Shown: positions 24,265-32,201, counted from the stretch's first letter. The stretch: 53,359 nucleotides of DNA from an uncultured Eubacteriales bacterium (GCA_900553025.1 USBT01000006.1:1-53359); one strand, 5' to 3'. Notes: generated from the letters alone by a model not told the origin. Made by a program: numbers and translations.

Positions 24265-25434
24265 ATGAATGAAGAAAATAAAAAAATAAATAAATCGTTA
24301 GTTCCATTTATTCTTGGCGTGGTTCTTACATTGATAACCATATTTGCTATTGCAAAAATTGGTAATTTCGTTGTTGTACATGGGGATGAGAATGGTGTGA
24401 TAAAAATCATTGCCAAAGAGTACTCAAATTTACCGAAAATTTTGGACGCAATAGATAAAAAAAGCATTTTTGAGTTTAATGAAAAGAATGCAAAGGATGC
24501 AGCACTGAAAGCTGTCGTTGATTCTATTGGTGATGAGTATTCTGAGTATCTTACAAAGAAAGAAACTGATGAATGGGAAAGTTACCTAAATGGCGAATTT
24601 TCTGGAATAGGTATAAGCTTCCAGAAAAACGATAAGGGTGAATATCAAGTTACTGAAGTATTTAAAGATAGTCCAGCAGAAAAATCCGGAATTAAAATCG
24701 GTGATATTATTTTAAAGGTCGATGGCAATTTGTACAAAACATCTGAAGAAATGTCTGAGCATATTCGAGGGGAAAGTGGTACAACGGTTGAACTTATACT
24801 GATGAGAAACAACAAGGAAATCAAGGCATCTATTACAAGAGAAACAGTCAAGGAAAAAACAGTATATGCTAAAGTAATGGATGATGGAAGCGGATATATT
24901 GTGATTAAGAGCTTTGAGGACGGAACAGCAAAAGAGTTTGAAACTGAACTGTCAGCCTTCGAAAAGCAGGGAATAAAATCCATGGTGATAGATCTTCGTG
25001 ATAACGGAGGTGGATACATAGATGAAGGAATGGAAATTGCAGATAGACTCCTCAAGGAAGGCACTATTACGTATATGGAGGATGTAAAGGGCAAGAGAAA
25101 ATATTTTAACTCTGATGAAAAAGCAACTAAAATCAAGTATGTAGTACTAGTGAATGAGAATACGGCATCCACATCTGAGATTTTAACAGCTGCTATTAAA
25201 GACAATAATGGTGGCAAAATAGTTGGCAGCAAAACATTTGGTAAAGGCATAGTCCAGGAAACTACTAAATTTAAAGATGGATCCTCATTAAAGCTGACCG
25301 TTTTGAGGTATTTCTCTCCTAAGGGAAAGGTGATACACAAGAAGGGTATTAAGCCTGATGTTGAGGTTAAATTTGATCCTAGCTCAGGAACTGACAACCA
25401 GCTTGAAATGGCTAAATCACTTCTTAAGCAATAA
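24265..25434 (+). CDS. S41 family C-terminal processing peptidase (CtpA-like)
   Basis: This 389-residue protease has one N-terminal membrane helix (residues ~10-35), then the usual helical lead (SIGDEYSEYLTKKE), a PDZ domain (about residues 105-185, with GEFSGIGISFQ and DSPAEKSGIKIGDIILKVDG) and a catalytic tail-specific protease domain with VIDLRDNGGGY, the serine in NENTASTSEIL and the lysine in GSKTFGKGIVQ, forming the Ser-Lys dyad. It is anchored in the membrane facing outside and would trim or destroy exported proteins, plausibly wall hydrolases of this operon. It is the last gene of the ftsE unit. A mobile-element relic follows directly. Confidence 0.94.
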   Translation: MNEENKKINKSLVPFILGVVLTLITIFAIAKIGNFVVVHGDENGVIKIIAKEYSNLPKILDAIDKKSIFEFNEKNAKDAALKAVVDSIGDEYSEYLTKKETDEWESYLNGEFSGIGISFQKNDKGEYQVTEVFKDSPAEKSGIKIGDIILKVDGNLYKTSEEMSEHIRGESGTTVELILMRNNKEIKASITRETVKEKTVYAKVMDDGSGYIVIKSFEDGTAKEFETELSAFEKQGIKSMVIDLRDNGGGYIDEGMEIADRLLKEGTITYMEDVKGKRKYFNSDEKATKIKYVVLVNENTASTSEILTAAIKDNNGGKIVGSKTFGKGIVQETTKFKDGSSLKLTVLRYFSPKGKVIHKKGIKPDVEVKFDPSSGTDNQLEMAKSLLKQ

Positions 25435-25437
25435 TGT

Positions 25438-25526
25438 AAAAGGCCTGATACACATGGTGTTCATGTTATAGGTTACGATGTCGATGAAGCAGGAAGCCCA
25501 TTGGTTTTAGACAATGGATAGTTCAC
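25438..25526 (+). mobile_element. Relic of an IS200/IS605 element: end of tnpB plus right-end hairpin
   Basis: Just after the ctpA stop, a short frame reads RPDTHGVHVIGYDVDEAGSP and ends VLDNG-stop at about 25521. It resembles the variable tail of IS605 TnpB proteins, where DTHG and EAGSP are typical. The DNA GCAGGAAGCCCATTG, an 8-base loop, CAATGG and then ATAGTTCAC matches the conserved right-end hairpin of these elements (stem 25498-25503 with 25512-25517), with TTCAC at 25522-25526 as candidate cleavage site. This part also forms the scaffold end of the TnpB guide RNA (omega RNA). No tnpA, no tnpB body and no left end are present. The identification is from memory of the family and needs a search. 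Confidence 0.5.
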
Positions 25527-25584
25527 ATATAATACATATTAATATAATTGATTGTTAATGATAGACGCTTTAAAATTTTATTGC

Positions 25585-25618
25585 AACAGTTGATAACTGT
25601 TTAAAAAAATGTTATCAT
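25585..25618 (+). promoter_or_regulatory. yerC-type promoter with overlapping palindromic operator
   Basis: TTGATA (25590-25595), 17 bases, TATCAT (25613-25618) with TG extension (25610-25611) is a strong promoter. The -35 box lies inside a perfect 17-base palindrome, AACAGTT-GAT-AACTGTT (25585-25601). A dimer bound there would block RNA polymerase, and the gene behind it encodes a TrpR-like repressor, so autoregulation is likely (inference). Confidence 0.55.
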
Positions 25619-25649
25619 TGAGTTAGTGTGATAAAAGGAGGTAGGATAT

Positions 25650-25946
25650 ATGCCATATGATTCCAAATTTAAAAGAGATGATATTGATGAACTGTTTGAG
25701 GGGATCTTGTCTTTAAAAACTGTGGATGAGTGTTATAGATTTTTTGAAGATATATGTACAATCAATGAAATTAACTCCATTGCACAGAGGCTTCAGGTTG
25801 CAAAAATGCTTGATAATAAGTGCACATATAAGGAAATTGAGCAGGAGACCAAGGCATCTACTGCTACTATAAGCAGAATCAACAAATGCCTGGTGTACGG
25901 AGCAGATGGATATAAGATAGTTCTTGATAACTTAGCTAAGAAATAG
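25650..25946 (+). CDS. YerC/YecD family TrpR-related regulator
   Basis: This 98-residue protein belongs to the TrpR-like YerC/YecD family. It has the opening DDIDELFEGILSLKTVDECYRFFEDICT, then EINSIAQRLQVAKMLDNKCTYKEIEQETKASTATISRINKCL, which is a TrpR-type helix-turn-helix with TASTATISR as recognition helix, and a C-terminal GADGYKIVL. The family is widespread in Firmicutes but its ligand is not established; it lacks evidence for tryptophan binding. The gene is monocistronic, with a strong promoter that overlaps a perfect palindrome and a strong terminator right after the stop. Confidence 0.9.
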   Translation: MPYDSKFKRDDIDELFEGILSLKTVDECYRFFEDICTINEINSIAQRLQVAKMLDNKCTYKEIEQETKASTATISRINKCLVYGADGYKIVLDNLAKK

Positions 25947-25950
25947 TATC

Positions 25951-25968
25951 AGCGCCCGAAGGGGCGCT
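25951..25968 (+). terminator. Strong intrinsic terminator of the yerC-type gene
   Basis: AGCGCCC (25951-25957) pairs with GGGCGCT (25962-25968) with a 4-base loop, followed by ATTTTATTTT. Confidence 0.9.
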
Positions 25969-25998
25969 ATTTTATTTTCGTATGGGGATTTTCACAAC

Positions 25999-26724
25999 AT
26001 GAACAAGCAGGGAGACATTTATCTATCCGAATTGACAGACAACAAAATAGACAAAGCTTCGCTCAGATGGATGCTGCTAAACAAAAAAGATATTCCTATT
26101 TCAAAAAAAATGGATATATCAATCTCGGAAGCATTTCCTTTTAATGTTTTTTTAATAGACGAAATTGAGTTAGTTAAAAAAACTTCAGATCTTCGATGTT
26201 ATAATAAAGATAGTGAAAACAATTATGATTCTCATTGTATTGCAGCTAATTTAAAGCTTGAATATTTTGGCAGAGGGAAGCCGTATTTTTCAGATATTAA
26301 TTTAAATTTCTCGATATCACATACAAGTAAACGCAATAGTAATAATTCGGATATCAATGCAAATAGATCAGCAAACACAATATGGGGATGTGCGGTTTCT
26401 GACCTCGAGATAGGACTTGATCTTCAATTCGTAAGGCAAGTAGAATATAATGAAATAGCTGAAAAGTATTTTTCGAAGCTTGAGAATGAATTTATTAATA
26501 AATATGGCATTGGTGGTTTTTTTCAAATATGGACAAGGCGTGAAGCCATTGGAAAAGCAGTTGCCGAAGGATTTTTCCTAGAAGATAATGATTTTGGAGG
26601 AAGCGTAGGCATAAACCTTGAACTACTTCAAGAAATTAAATACAAGGATAAGAAGCTTGAAGTTTTTACTCATAAGTTTACAGACGACTTGTGGGGTAGT
26701 TGCTGTGTAGTAAAAATAGGGTAG
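25999..26724 (+). CDS. 4'-phosphopantetheinyl transferase superfamily protein (Sfp-like)
   Basis: The enzyme would move the phosphopantetheine arm of CoA to a serine of a carrier protein. The family motifs are visible: FGRGKPYF near residue 95, NFSISHT near residue 107, the Mg2+-binding IGLDLQ (here D and Q instead of the more usual GIDVE), and FQIWTRREAIGKAVAEG near residue 180, matching the W-x-x-(K/R)-E-x-x-x-K core. At 241 residues it is Sfp-sized rather than AcpS-sized. The coding sequence is A/T-rich, with low-complexity Asn/Ser around residue 110-125. No carrier protein, NRPS or PKS gene is nearby; it may serve the housekeeping acyl carrier protein. recX starts 3 bases after its stop. 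Confidence 0.8.
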   Translation: MNKQGDIYLSELTDNKIDKASLRWMLLNKKDIPISKKMDISISEAFPFNVFLIDEIELVKKTSDLRCYNKDSENNYDSHCIAANLKLEYFGRGKPYFSDINLNFSISHTSKRNSNNSDINANRSANTIWGCAVSDLEIGLDLQFVRQVEYNEIAEKYFSKLENEFINKYGIGGFFQIWTRREAIGKAVAEGFFLEDNDFGGSVGINLELLQEIKYKDKKLEVFTHKFTDDLWGSCCVVKIG

Positions 26725-26727
26725 GAT

Positions 26728-27249
26728 ATGGATAGTAGAAAAACTAAGCTGGAAGCTTATGCTGCAGGTGCAAAATTCGTATCTCGTCGCATGAGAACGG
26801 AGAAAGAGGTTATCAAACACTTACTTGATTTAGAATTTACAGAGGAGGAGTCGGCAGAGGTTGTCAATTCACTTAAATCAGATGGATATATTAATGATGA
26901 GGAGTACGCTGTTTTGTTCCTAGCGAATGCATTTCAAAAGGGGAGGAGCTTTAATCGTGCGAAACGTGAGCTCAATATGCTTGGAGTTGATGATTTCAGC
27001 ATAGAAGATGCCTTCTATCGTCTTGAAACAGAGGGACATCATAGCATCACGGGGCGAATTATTTTGTCCGAAGAAGATCGTGCTAATGAAGTAATGCTAA
27101 AGCTTCTTGAGAAGTCGGGCTATTCAATTTCAGATAAAGTACCGCGAAAAATATATGCCAGAGTCGCACGAAACCTAGCAGGCAAAGGGTATAATTCAGG
27201 TGTGATATACAAGGTATGCAGCAAAATTAATCAAGATAGTGCGCTTTGA
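26728..27249 (+). CDS. recX: Regulatory protein RecX
   Basis: RecX is a small helical protein that limits RecA filament activity. The 173-residue sequence has the repeated three-helix units of the family: FVSRRMRTEKEVIKHLLDLEF, then VVNSLKSDGYINDEEYAVLFLANAFQKGRSFNRAKREL with the typical LKSDGYINDEEYA core, and a C-terminal unit KIYARVARNLAGKGYNSGVIYKV. No recA gene is in the window. It follows the phosphopantetheinyl transferase gene by 3 bases, so both are probably on one transcript. Cytoplasmic. Confidence 0.9.
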   Translation: MDSRKTKLEAYAAGAKFVSRRMRTEKEVIKHLLDLEFTEEESAEVVNSLKSDGYINDEEYAVLFLANAFQKGRSFNRAKRELNMLGVDDFSIEDAFYRLETEGHHSITGRIILSEEDRANEVMLKLLEKSGYSISDKVPRKIYARVARNLAGKGYNSGVIYKVCSKINQDSAL

Positions 27250-27341
27250 AAATATATTGCTTTAAAAATGTTATTTTGTAGTATAGAGAAGCAGAGAAGA
27301 ACTGCTCAAACAAATCTATATTATATGCTTAGGAGAGGGAT

Positions 27342-28043
27342 ATGGGGAAAAAGGAGCGACTTAATAGGACTGAAATGCTGATTGGGTCTGAGGCTCTCAA
27401 TATTCTTGAGCATTCTCATGTTGCAGTGTTCGGACTTGGGGGTGTTGGAGGTTCAGCGGTAGAGGCTCTTGCGAGAGCGGGTGTTGGGAAGCTAACGTTA
27501 GTTGACAAAGATATAGTGGATGAGAGCAACATAAATCGTCAGGTCATTGCAACATATGATACGATTGGAATGGACAAAATAGAGGCGGCAAAGAAAAGAG
27601 TTCTGTCTATTTGTCCTGAATGCACTGTAGATGTATATAAGCAGTTTGTTTTGCCTGGGCAGTTTGGTGATATTGGAGATTTCGCGCGTTTTGACTATGT
27701 CATTGATGCGATTGATAATGTCTCGGGCAAGCTTGCTATAATTATTGCTGCAAAAAATGCTAGCGTACCAGTAATCTCAGCAATGGGTGCAGGAAACAAA
27801 ATGGATCCAGAGAAATTTTTAATAGATGATATAAGTAAGACCAAAGTGTGTCCACTAGCTAAGATTATGCGCAAGAAAGTTAGAGAATTGGGATTACAAG
27901 ATGTTGCAGCTTTGTATAGTATTGAAGAACCAATTAAAACTGGATCAAAAACACCAGGGAGTATGAGTTATATTCCACCTATTGCAGGCCTTATGATAGG
28001 GGGATATGTTATACAGGATTTAATTAAGCATAATAAAAAATAA
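27342..28043 (+). CDS. tcdA: tRNA threonylcarbamoyladenosine dehydratase (TcdA)
   Basis: TcdA uses ATP to cyclise threonylcarbamoyladenosine at position 37 of tRNAs. It belongs to the ThiF/MoeB/E1 fold; the 233-residue protein opens with RTEMLIGSEALNIL, then the nucleotide-binding FGLGGVGGSAVEALARAGVG and the LVDKDIVDESNINRQ segment, followed by VIDAIDNVSGKL, AMGAGNKMDP and the conserved cysteine region KTKVCPLAKIMRK. The length and the TKVCPLA motif favour TcdA over MoeB or ThiF, which are longer and carry zinc cysteine pairs. The start ATG at 27342 follows GGAGAGGG. Cytoplasmic. Confidence 0.88.
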   Translation: MGKKERLNRTEMLIGSEALNILEHSHVAVFGLGGVGGSAVEALARAGVGKLTLVDKDIVDESNINRQVIATYDTIGMDKIEAAKKRVLSICPECTVDVYKQFVLPGQFGDIGDFARFDYVIDAIDNVSGKLAIIIAAKNASVPVISAMGAGNKMDPEKFLIDDISKTKVCPLAKIMRKKVRELGLQDVAALYSIEEPIKTGSKTPGSMSYIPPIAGLMIGGYVIQDLIKHNKK

Positions 28044-28076
28044 TTTCCATTTACTGGGAATAAATTTTAGATAATG

Positions 28077-28085
28077 TGGTATAAT
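28077..28085 (+). promoter_or_regulatory. Extended -10 promoter of the His-rich CobW gene
   Basis: TGGTATAAT at 28077-28085 is a consensus TG-extended -10 box, about 20 bases before the ATG at 28106 and close to the ribosome binding site. A short imperfect inverted repeat (TTCC...GGAA, 28044-28060) lies just upstream; no clear Zur or Fur box was recognised. Confidence 0.55.
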
Positions 28086-28105
28086 ATTTTCAGGGAGGAA
28101 TTGAA

Positions 28106-29368
28106 ATGAAAAAGGAAATGACAAATATAGATATTTTTTCAGGATTTCTAGGTGCGGGAAAGACAACGCTTATTAGAAAACTGATTGAAGAAGCATATAA
28201 GGGCGAAAAAATTGTTTTAATAGAAAATGAATTTGGGGAAATTGGAATAGACGGAGGGTTTCTTAAGGATGCAGGCATAGAAATAAATGAAATGAATTCA
28301 GGCTGCATATGCTGCACCCTGGTCGGTGATTTTTCAAAAGCTATCGAAAAAGTAATTGGTGAATTTAAACCTGACCGCATTCTGATTGAACCCTCTGGCG
28401 TAGGCAAGCTGTCAGATGTTATTTTAGCCGTTAAGAATCTAAAAGATGATAGGATTCATTTGAATAGCTTCACGACCATTGTGGATGGCAGAAGATACGA
28501 GATGTATGCTAAGAATTTCGGTGAGTTTTATAACAATCAAGTAGAGCATGCAAACACAGTTATCATAAGTCACGCACAGGATCTTGATGCGAAGCAAATA
28601 GATAAAGCTGTCAGCAAAATTAGAGAGCTCAACAAGGAAGCAGCTGTTATAACTACAGATTGGGATGAACTTGACGGTTCCGTAATTTTAAAAACGATGG
28701 AGGAAGGCTCCACAATTGAGAAGACATTAGAAAAGCTAACATATGAGGTTAATCATGCAGACTGTGACCATGAGAACGGTATTTGCCATCATGAAAATCA
28801 TGGTCATCATGAGGGGCATAATCATAACGACGAGCATAATCATCGGCATCGTCATGTGCACGAACATCAAAACGAGCATTGTCATGACAATCATCACGAA
28901 CATGATGAGCATAATCACGAGCACCATCACGACCATGACCATCATGAGCACGGACATCATCACGAGCATTGCCATGATCATCACGGTGAGTACGAACATA
29001 GCGACGAAAAAAAACACGAACATCATCATGTGCACTGCCACGATCATCACCACGACCACCATCATCATGAGCATGGACACCACCATGCCGATGAAGTGTT
29101 TGACAGCATTGGAATTGAAACCTCTAGAGCATATCAGCGAAACGAGCTTGAAACAATACTTTCCAGCCTTAAGGATGATGAAAGCCTTGGAACTATATTA
29201 AGAGCAAAGGGTATTTTGCAATCTAAGGATGGATGGCTTCACTTCGACTTGGTTCCAGGCGACTTTGAAATTCGAAAAGGATCTGCAGATGTAATAGGTA
29301 GAATAGTTGCAATTGGAACTGAACTTGACAAGAGCAAAATAAAGGAATTGTTCAAAATAAACAATTGA
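28106..29368 (+). CDS. CobW/COG0523 family GTPase with a large histidine-rich insert (putative metal chaperone)
   Basis: COG0523 proteins are GTPases that deliver or hold metals, mostly zinc. This 420-residue member has the P-loop GFLGAGKTT (residues 13-21), ENEFGEIGIDG, the metal-binding GCICC (66-70), a DRILIEPSGVG Walker B region and a Thr-Asp (TTDWDE) near residue 190 where the G4 element is expected. Residues ~214-328 are an extreme His-rich region, about fifty histidines in some 115 residues mixed with Asp, Glu, Asn and a few Cys. The CobW C-terminal domain follows (residues ~335-420). Such inserts bind many metal ions and may store zinc or nickel. It is followed after 71 bases by a second P-loop protein. 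Cytoplasmic. Confidence 0.92.
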   Translation: MKKEMTNIDIFSGFLGAGKTTLIRKLIEEAYKGEKIVLIENEFGEIGIDGGFLKDAGIEINEMNSGCICCTLVGDFSKAIEKVIGEFKPDRILIEPSGVGKLSDVILAVKNLKDDRIHLNSFTTIVDGRRYEMYAKNFGEFYNNQVEHANTVIISHAQDLDAKQIDKAVSKIRELNKEAAVITTDWDELDGSVILKTMEEGSTIEKTLEKLTYEVNHADCDHENGICHHENHGHHEGHNHNDEHNHRHRHVHEHQNEHCHDNHHEHDEHNHEHHHDHDHHEHGHHHEHCHDHHGEYEHSDEKKHEHHHVHCHDHHHDHHHHEHGHHHADEVFDSIGIETSRAYQRNELETILSSLKDDESLGTILRAKGILQSKDGWLHFDLVPGDFEIRKGSADVIGRIVAIGTELDKSKIKELFKINN

Positions 29369-29439
29369 TTGGTATAAATGATTGAAAAAGTAAAAACAAA
29401 TCATAGATTGAAATTTGAGATGTATTTAAGAGGGGAGAA

Positions 29440-30402
29440 ATGAATATACCTGTATTTATATTTTATGGCTTCCTGGATGCTGGGAAGACAAGCTTTATTC
29501 AGGAACTATTAGAGGGTGATGATTTTGTCGAAAACATGAGAACGCTTGTAATAATCTGCGAAGATGGCGTTTCACAATATCATAAGGAAAAGTTTGTTTC
29601 TGAGGATATATTCCTTGAATATATTGAAGATAGTAACGACTTTAATGAAAAAAATCTTGATTGGCTGCAGAAGAAACACAGGGCAGAACAAATTCTCATA
29701 GAATACAACGGAATGTGGAATAAACAAACGCTTGCAAATGGTTTGCCGCCAATGTGGAATGTTGTCCAACAAGCTGCGATTTTCGAATCAAAAACATTCC
29801 CTTTATACAATAAGAACATTAGACAGCTCGTTTATGAAAAACTGAATACGGCCGACATGATTTTCTTTAATCGTTCTATAAGAGATGGGTTCGATATGGA
29901 AGAATATCACAAAATAGTCCGTGTGGCCAATAATCGAGCGCTTATCATATACGAGTATGAAGATGGTACTGTTGAGCAGGATAACATCCCTGATCCACCA
30001 CCGTATGACCTTGATGCTGATGTTGTAAGAATTGAAGATGATGACTTCGCTTTCTTTTTAAGAGATTTGATGGACAGCCCTGAGATTTACGATGGAAAGG
30101 TGTTAGAATTTAAAGGTAGAGCTCTTTGCACTGAGGAAGGGAACGAGGATTTAGAAAATTTTGCTATTGGAAGACATGTAATGACATGCTGTGTTGAGGA
30201 TATTGCTTTCCAACCTATTATCTGTGAATATGCCCATGGATGTATTTCAAGACTGAAGCCCGATCAACATGGAGATTGGTTTGTTGTCCGTGGTAAGATG
30301 ACATTCAAAGAAAGTCCAATGTACGACGGTATAGGTCCAATACTTGTAGTGAGTTATATTAGACCTGCAAAAGCTGCAGACCCTGAATTAGCAACATTTT
30401 AA
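29440..30402 (+). CDS. P-loop GTPase-like protein fused to a YcgQ/TIGR03943-like C-terminal domain
   Basis: Residues 1-190 resemble a CobW-type P-loop domain: the start NIPVFIFYGFLDAGKTSFI contains GFLDAGKTS (10-18), followed by TLVIICEDGVSQYH and QILIEYNGMW in the Walker B position; the CxCC metal motif of CobW proteins is absent. Residues ~220-315 read YDGKVLEFKGRAL, IGRHVMTCCVEDIAFQPIICEY, DWFVVRGKM and ILVVSYIRPAK, closely resembling the extracytoplasmic domain of YcgQ/TIGR03943 proteins, which work with a YraQ-type permease. Here it has no signal peptide or membrane helix and must be cytoplasmic. The paired TCC cysteines are kept. By position it belongs with the His-rich CobW gene upstream. 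The function is unknown; the domain match is from memory. Confidence 0.7.
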   Translation: MNIPVFIFYGFLDAGKTSFIQELLEGDDFVENMRTLVIICEDGVSQYHKEKFVSEDIFLEYIEDSNDFNEKNLDWLQKKHRAEQILIEYNGMWNKQTLANGLPPMWNVVQQAAIFESKTFPLYNKNIRQLVYEKLNTADMIFFNRSIRDGFDMEEYHKIVRVANNRALIIYEYEDGTVEQDNIPDPPPYDLDADVVRIEDDDFAFFLRDLMDSPEIYDGKVLEFKGRALCTEEGNEDLENFAIGRHVMTCCVEDIAFQPIICEYAHGCISRLKPDQHGDWFVVRGKMTFKESPMYDGIGPILVVSYIRPAKAADPELATF

Positions 30403-30442
30403 ATCTGTTACGTAGGCAAATCTTTCGAGGCAAACTATTTTG

Positions 30443-30451
30443 TGGTATAAT
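30443..30451 (+). promoter_or_regulatory. Extended -10 promoter of glnS
   Basis: TGGTATAAT (30443-30451) with TTTCGA at -35 (30423-30428, 17-base spacer). The leader to the glnS ATG at 30533 is about 75 bases; no T-box features were seen in it. Confidence 0.55.
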
Positions 30452-30532
30452 CATTTGAAAATAGGTCTTGACTGTAGAAAAATATATAACAAAAGCTAAA
30501 AATTAAAGAAATATGAATAGGTAGGTTAGAGA

Positions 30533-32185
30533 ATGTCAGAATATAGGAGTTCAAATTTTATTCACGATATAATAGATGAGGATAATAGAACTGGTAAGCA
30601 TGGTGGTGAGGTTGTGACAAGGTTTCCGCCTGAGCCTAACGGATATCTTCACATTGGACATGCAAAGTCGATTTGCTTGAATTTCTCGACTGCGGAGAAA
30701 TATGGTGGAAGGTGCAACCTGAGATATGACGATACAAATCCAGAAAAAGAGGATATGGAATTTGTGAAGTCGATTGAAGATGACGTGCATTGGCTCGGGT
30801 TTGAATGGGAAAATAAATTTTGGGCTTCAGATTATTTCCCAAAGATGTACGAGGCGGCATGTGAACTAATTAAGAAAGGAAAGGCATTTGTTTGCGAGTT
30901 ATCTCCAGAGGAAATGAGAGCGTACAGAGGTACGTTAACGGAGCCAGGTAAAAACAGCCCTTACAGAGATAGATCTGTTGAAGAAAATATGAATCTCTTT
31001 GAGGAAATGAAGTTGGGAAAGCATCCTGAGGGCTCAATGGTTCTTCGTGCAAAGATTGATATGTCATCTCCAAATATTAACATGAGGGATCCGATAATAT
31101 ATAGAATTGCTAACGTTTCTCATCATAATACTGGAGATAAATGGTGTATATATCCTATGTATGATTTTGCGCATCCAATCGAGGATGCAATAGAAGGGAT
31201 TACACATTCGATATGTACCTTGGAATTTGAGGACCATAGGCCACTTTACGAGTGGTTTCTTAAAGAACTTAATTGGTGGGATCCAAAGCCACAGCAGATT
31301 GAATTTGCAAGGCTAAATCTAACCAATACAGTAATGAGCAAAAGACTTTTGAAGGGGCTTGTTGATGATGGCGTGGTAGAAGGATGGGATGATCCGAGGA
31401 TGCCAACCATTGCCGGCTTACGAAGAAGAGGATATACCTCATCGTCAATACGCGATTTCTGCGATAGGATTGGTGTAGCCAAGTCTAATAGTGAAGTGGA
31501 AATAGGACTTTTGGAGTTTTGTGTTAGGGAAGATTTGCAGTCGCAGGTTGAATCAAGAAATATTGTTGAGAATCCTGTCAAAGTTATAATAACAAATTAT
31601 CCTGAGGGGAAATCTGAAGAATTTACAATTGAGAATAATGGCAAGGTTCCTGAACTTGGAGAAAGGACAATTACCTTTAGTAGAGAAATTTGGATTGACG
31701 GTGAAGACTTTAAGGAAATTCCTCCTAAGAAATATTTCAGATTATTTCCTGGAAATGAGGTAAGACTCAAGGGTGCGTACTTTATTAAGTGTACAGATGT
31801 TATTAAAAATGCGGATGGCACTATTAAGGAAGTGCATGCAACTTATGATCCAGAAACAAGAAGTGGTAGTGGATTCACTGGCAGGAAGGTGAAGGGTACT
31901 ATACATTTTGTTGATGCTGCAAACTGTGTGCCAGTTGAAGTCAGAAACTACGGTTATCTGATGATACCCGATGAGAATGGAGAATATCAACTAAATGAAA
32001 ATTCTATAGAGAAACCGATTGCTTATGCGGAACCTTCAATTCTAGATGCCAAGAAATGTGAGAGATTTCAATTTTTCAGACATGGTTATTACATCGCAGA
32101 CTCGGAGTTATATGAGGAAGGCAAGGATGGCAGGAAGGTGTTTAATCGAATTGTTGATCTCAAAAGTAGTTATAGACCAAAATAA
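30533..32185 (+). CDS. glnS: Glutaminyl-tRNA synthetase
   Basis: GlnRS charges tRNA-Gln with glutamine. The 550-residue protein has the class I signatures: FPPEPNGYLHIGHAKS (HIGH motif, about residue 40) and VMSKRLL (KMSKS variant, about 265). GlnRS-specific blocks include NLRYDDTNPEKE, FEDHRPLYEWFL and TIAGLRRRGYTSSSIRDFC, followed by the two-barrel anticodon-binding domain (FSREIWIDGEDF, YFRLFPGNEVRLKGAYFI, GTIHFVDAANCVPVEVR). Many Firmicutes lack GlnRS and use GatCAB transamidation instead, so this gene was probably gained by transfer at some time, as known for several bacterial lineages. A separate gltX is at 46424-48088. Confidence 0.96.
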   Translation: MSEYRSSNFIHDIIDEDNRTGKHGGEVVTRFPPEPNGYLHIGHAKSICLNFSTAEKYGGRCNLRYDDTNPEKEDMEFVKSIEDDVHWLGFEWENKFWASDYFPKMYEAACELIKKGKAFVCELSPEEMRAYRGTLTEPGKNSPYRDRSVEENMNLFEEMKLGKHPEGSMVLRAKIDMSSPNINMRDPIIYRIANVSHHNTGDKWCIYPMYDFAHPIEDAIEGITHSICTLEFEDHRPLYEWFLKELNWWDPKPQQIEFARLNLTNTVMSKRLLKGLVDDGVVEGWDDPRMPTIAGLRRRGYTSSSIRDFCDRIGVAKSNSEVEIGLLEFCVREDLQSQVESRNIVENPVKVIITNYPEGKSEEFTIENNGKVPELGERTITFSREIWIDGEDFKEIPPKKYFRLFPGNEVRLKGAYFIKCTDVIKNADGTIKEVHATYDPETRSGSGFTGRKVKGTIHFVDAANCVPVEVRNYGYLMIPDENGEYQLNENSIEKPIAYAEPSILDAKKCERFQFFRHGYYIADSELYEEGKDGRKVFNRIVDLKSSYRPK

Positions 32186-32201
32186 GGGAATGTAGCAATA
32201 T

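Noticed and set aside
28736..29201. Long open frames in other frames of the His-rich segment, one on each strand, rich in Met, Val, Ile and Thr
   Set aside because: They are produced by the repetitive CAT/CAC triplets of the CobW-type gene, which reads correctly in its own frame with P-loop and C-terminal domains; the others have no ribosome binding sites or domain features.
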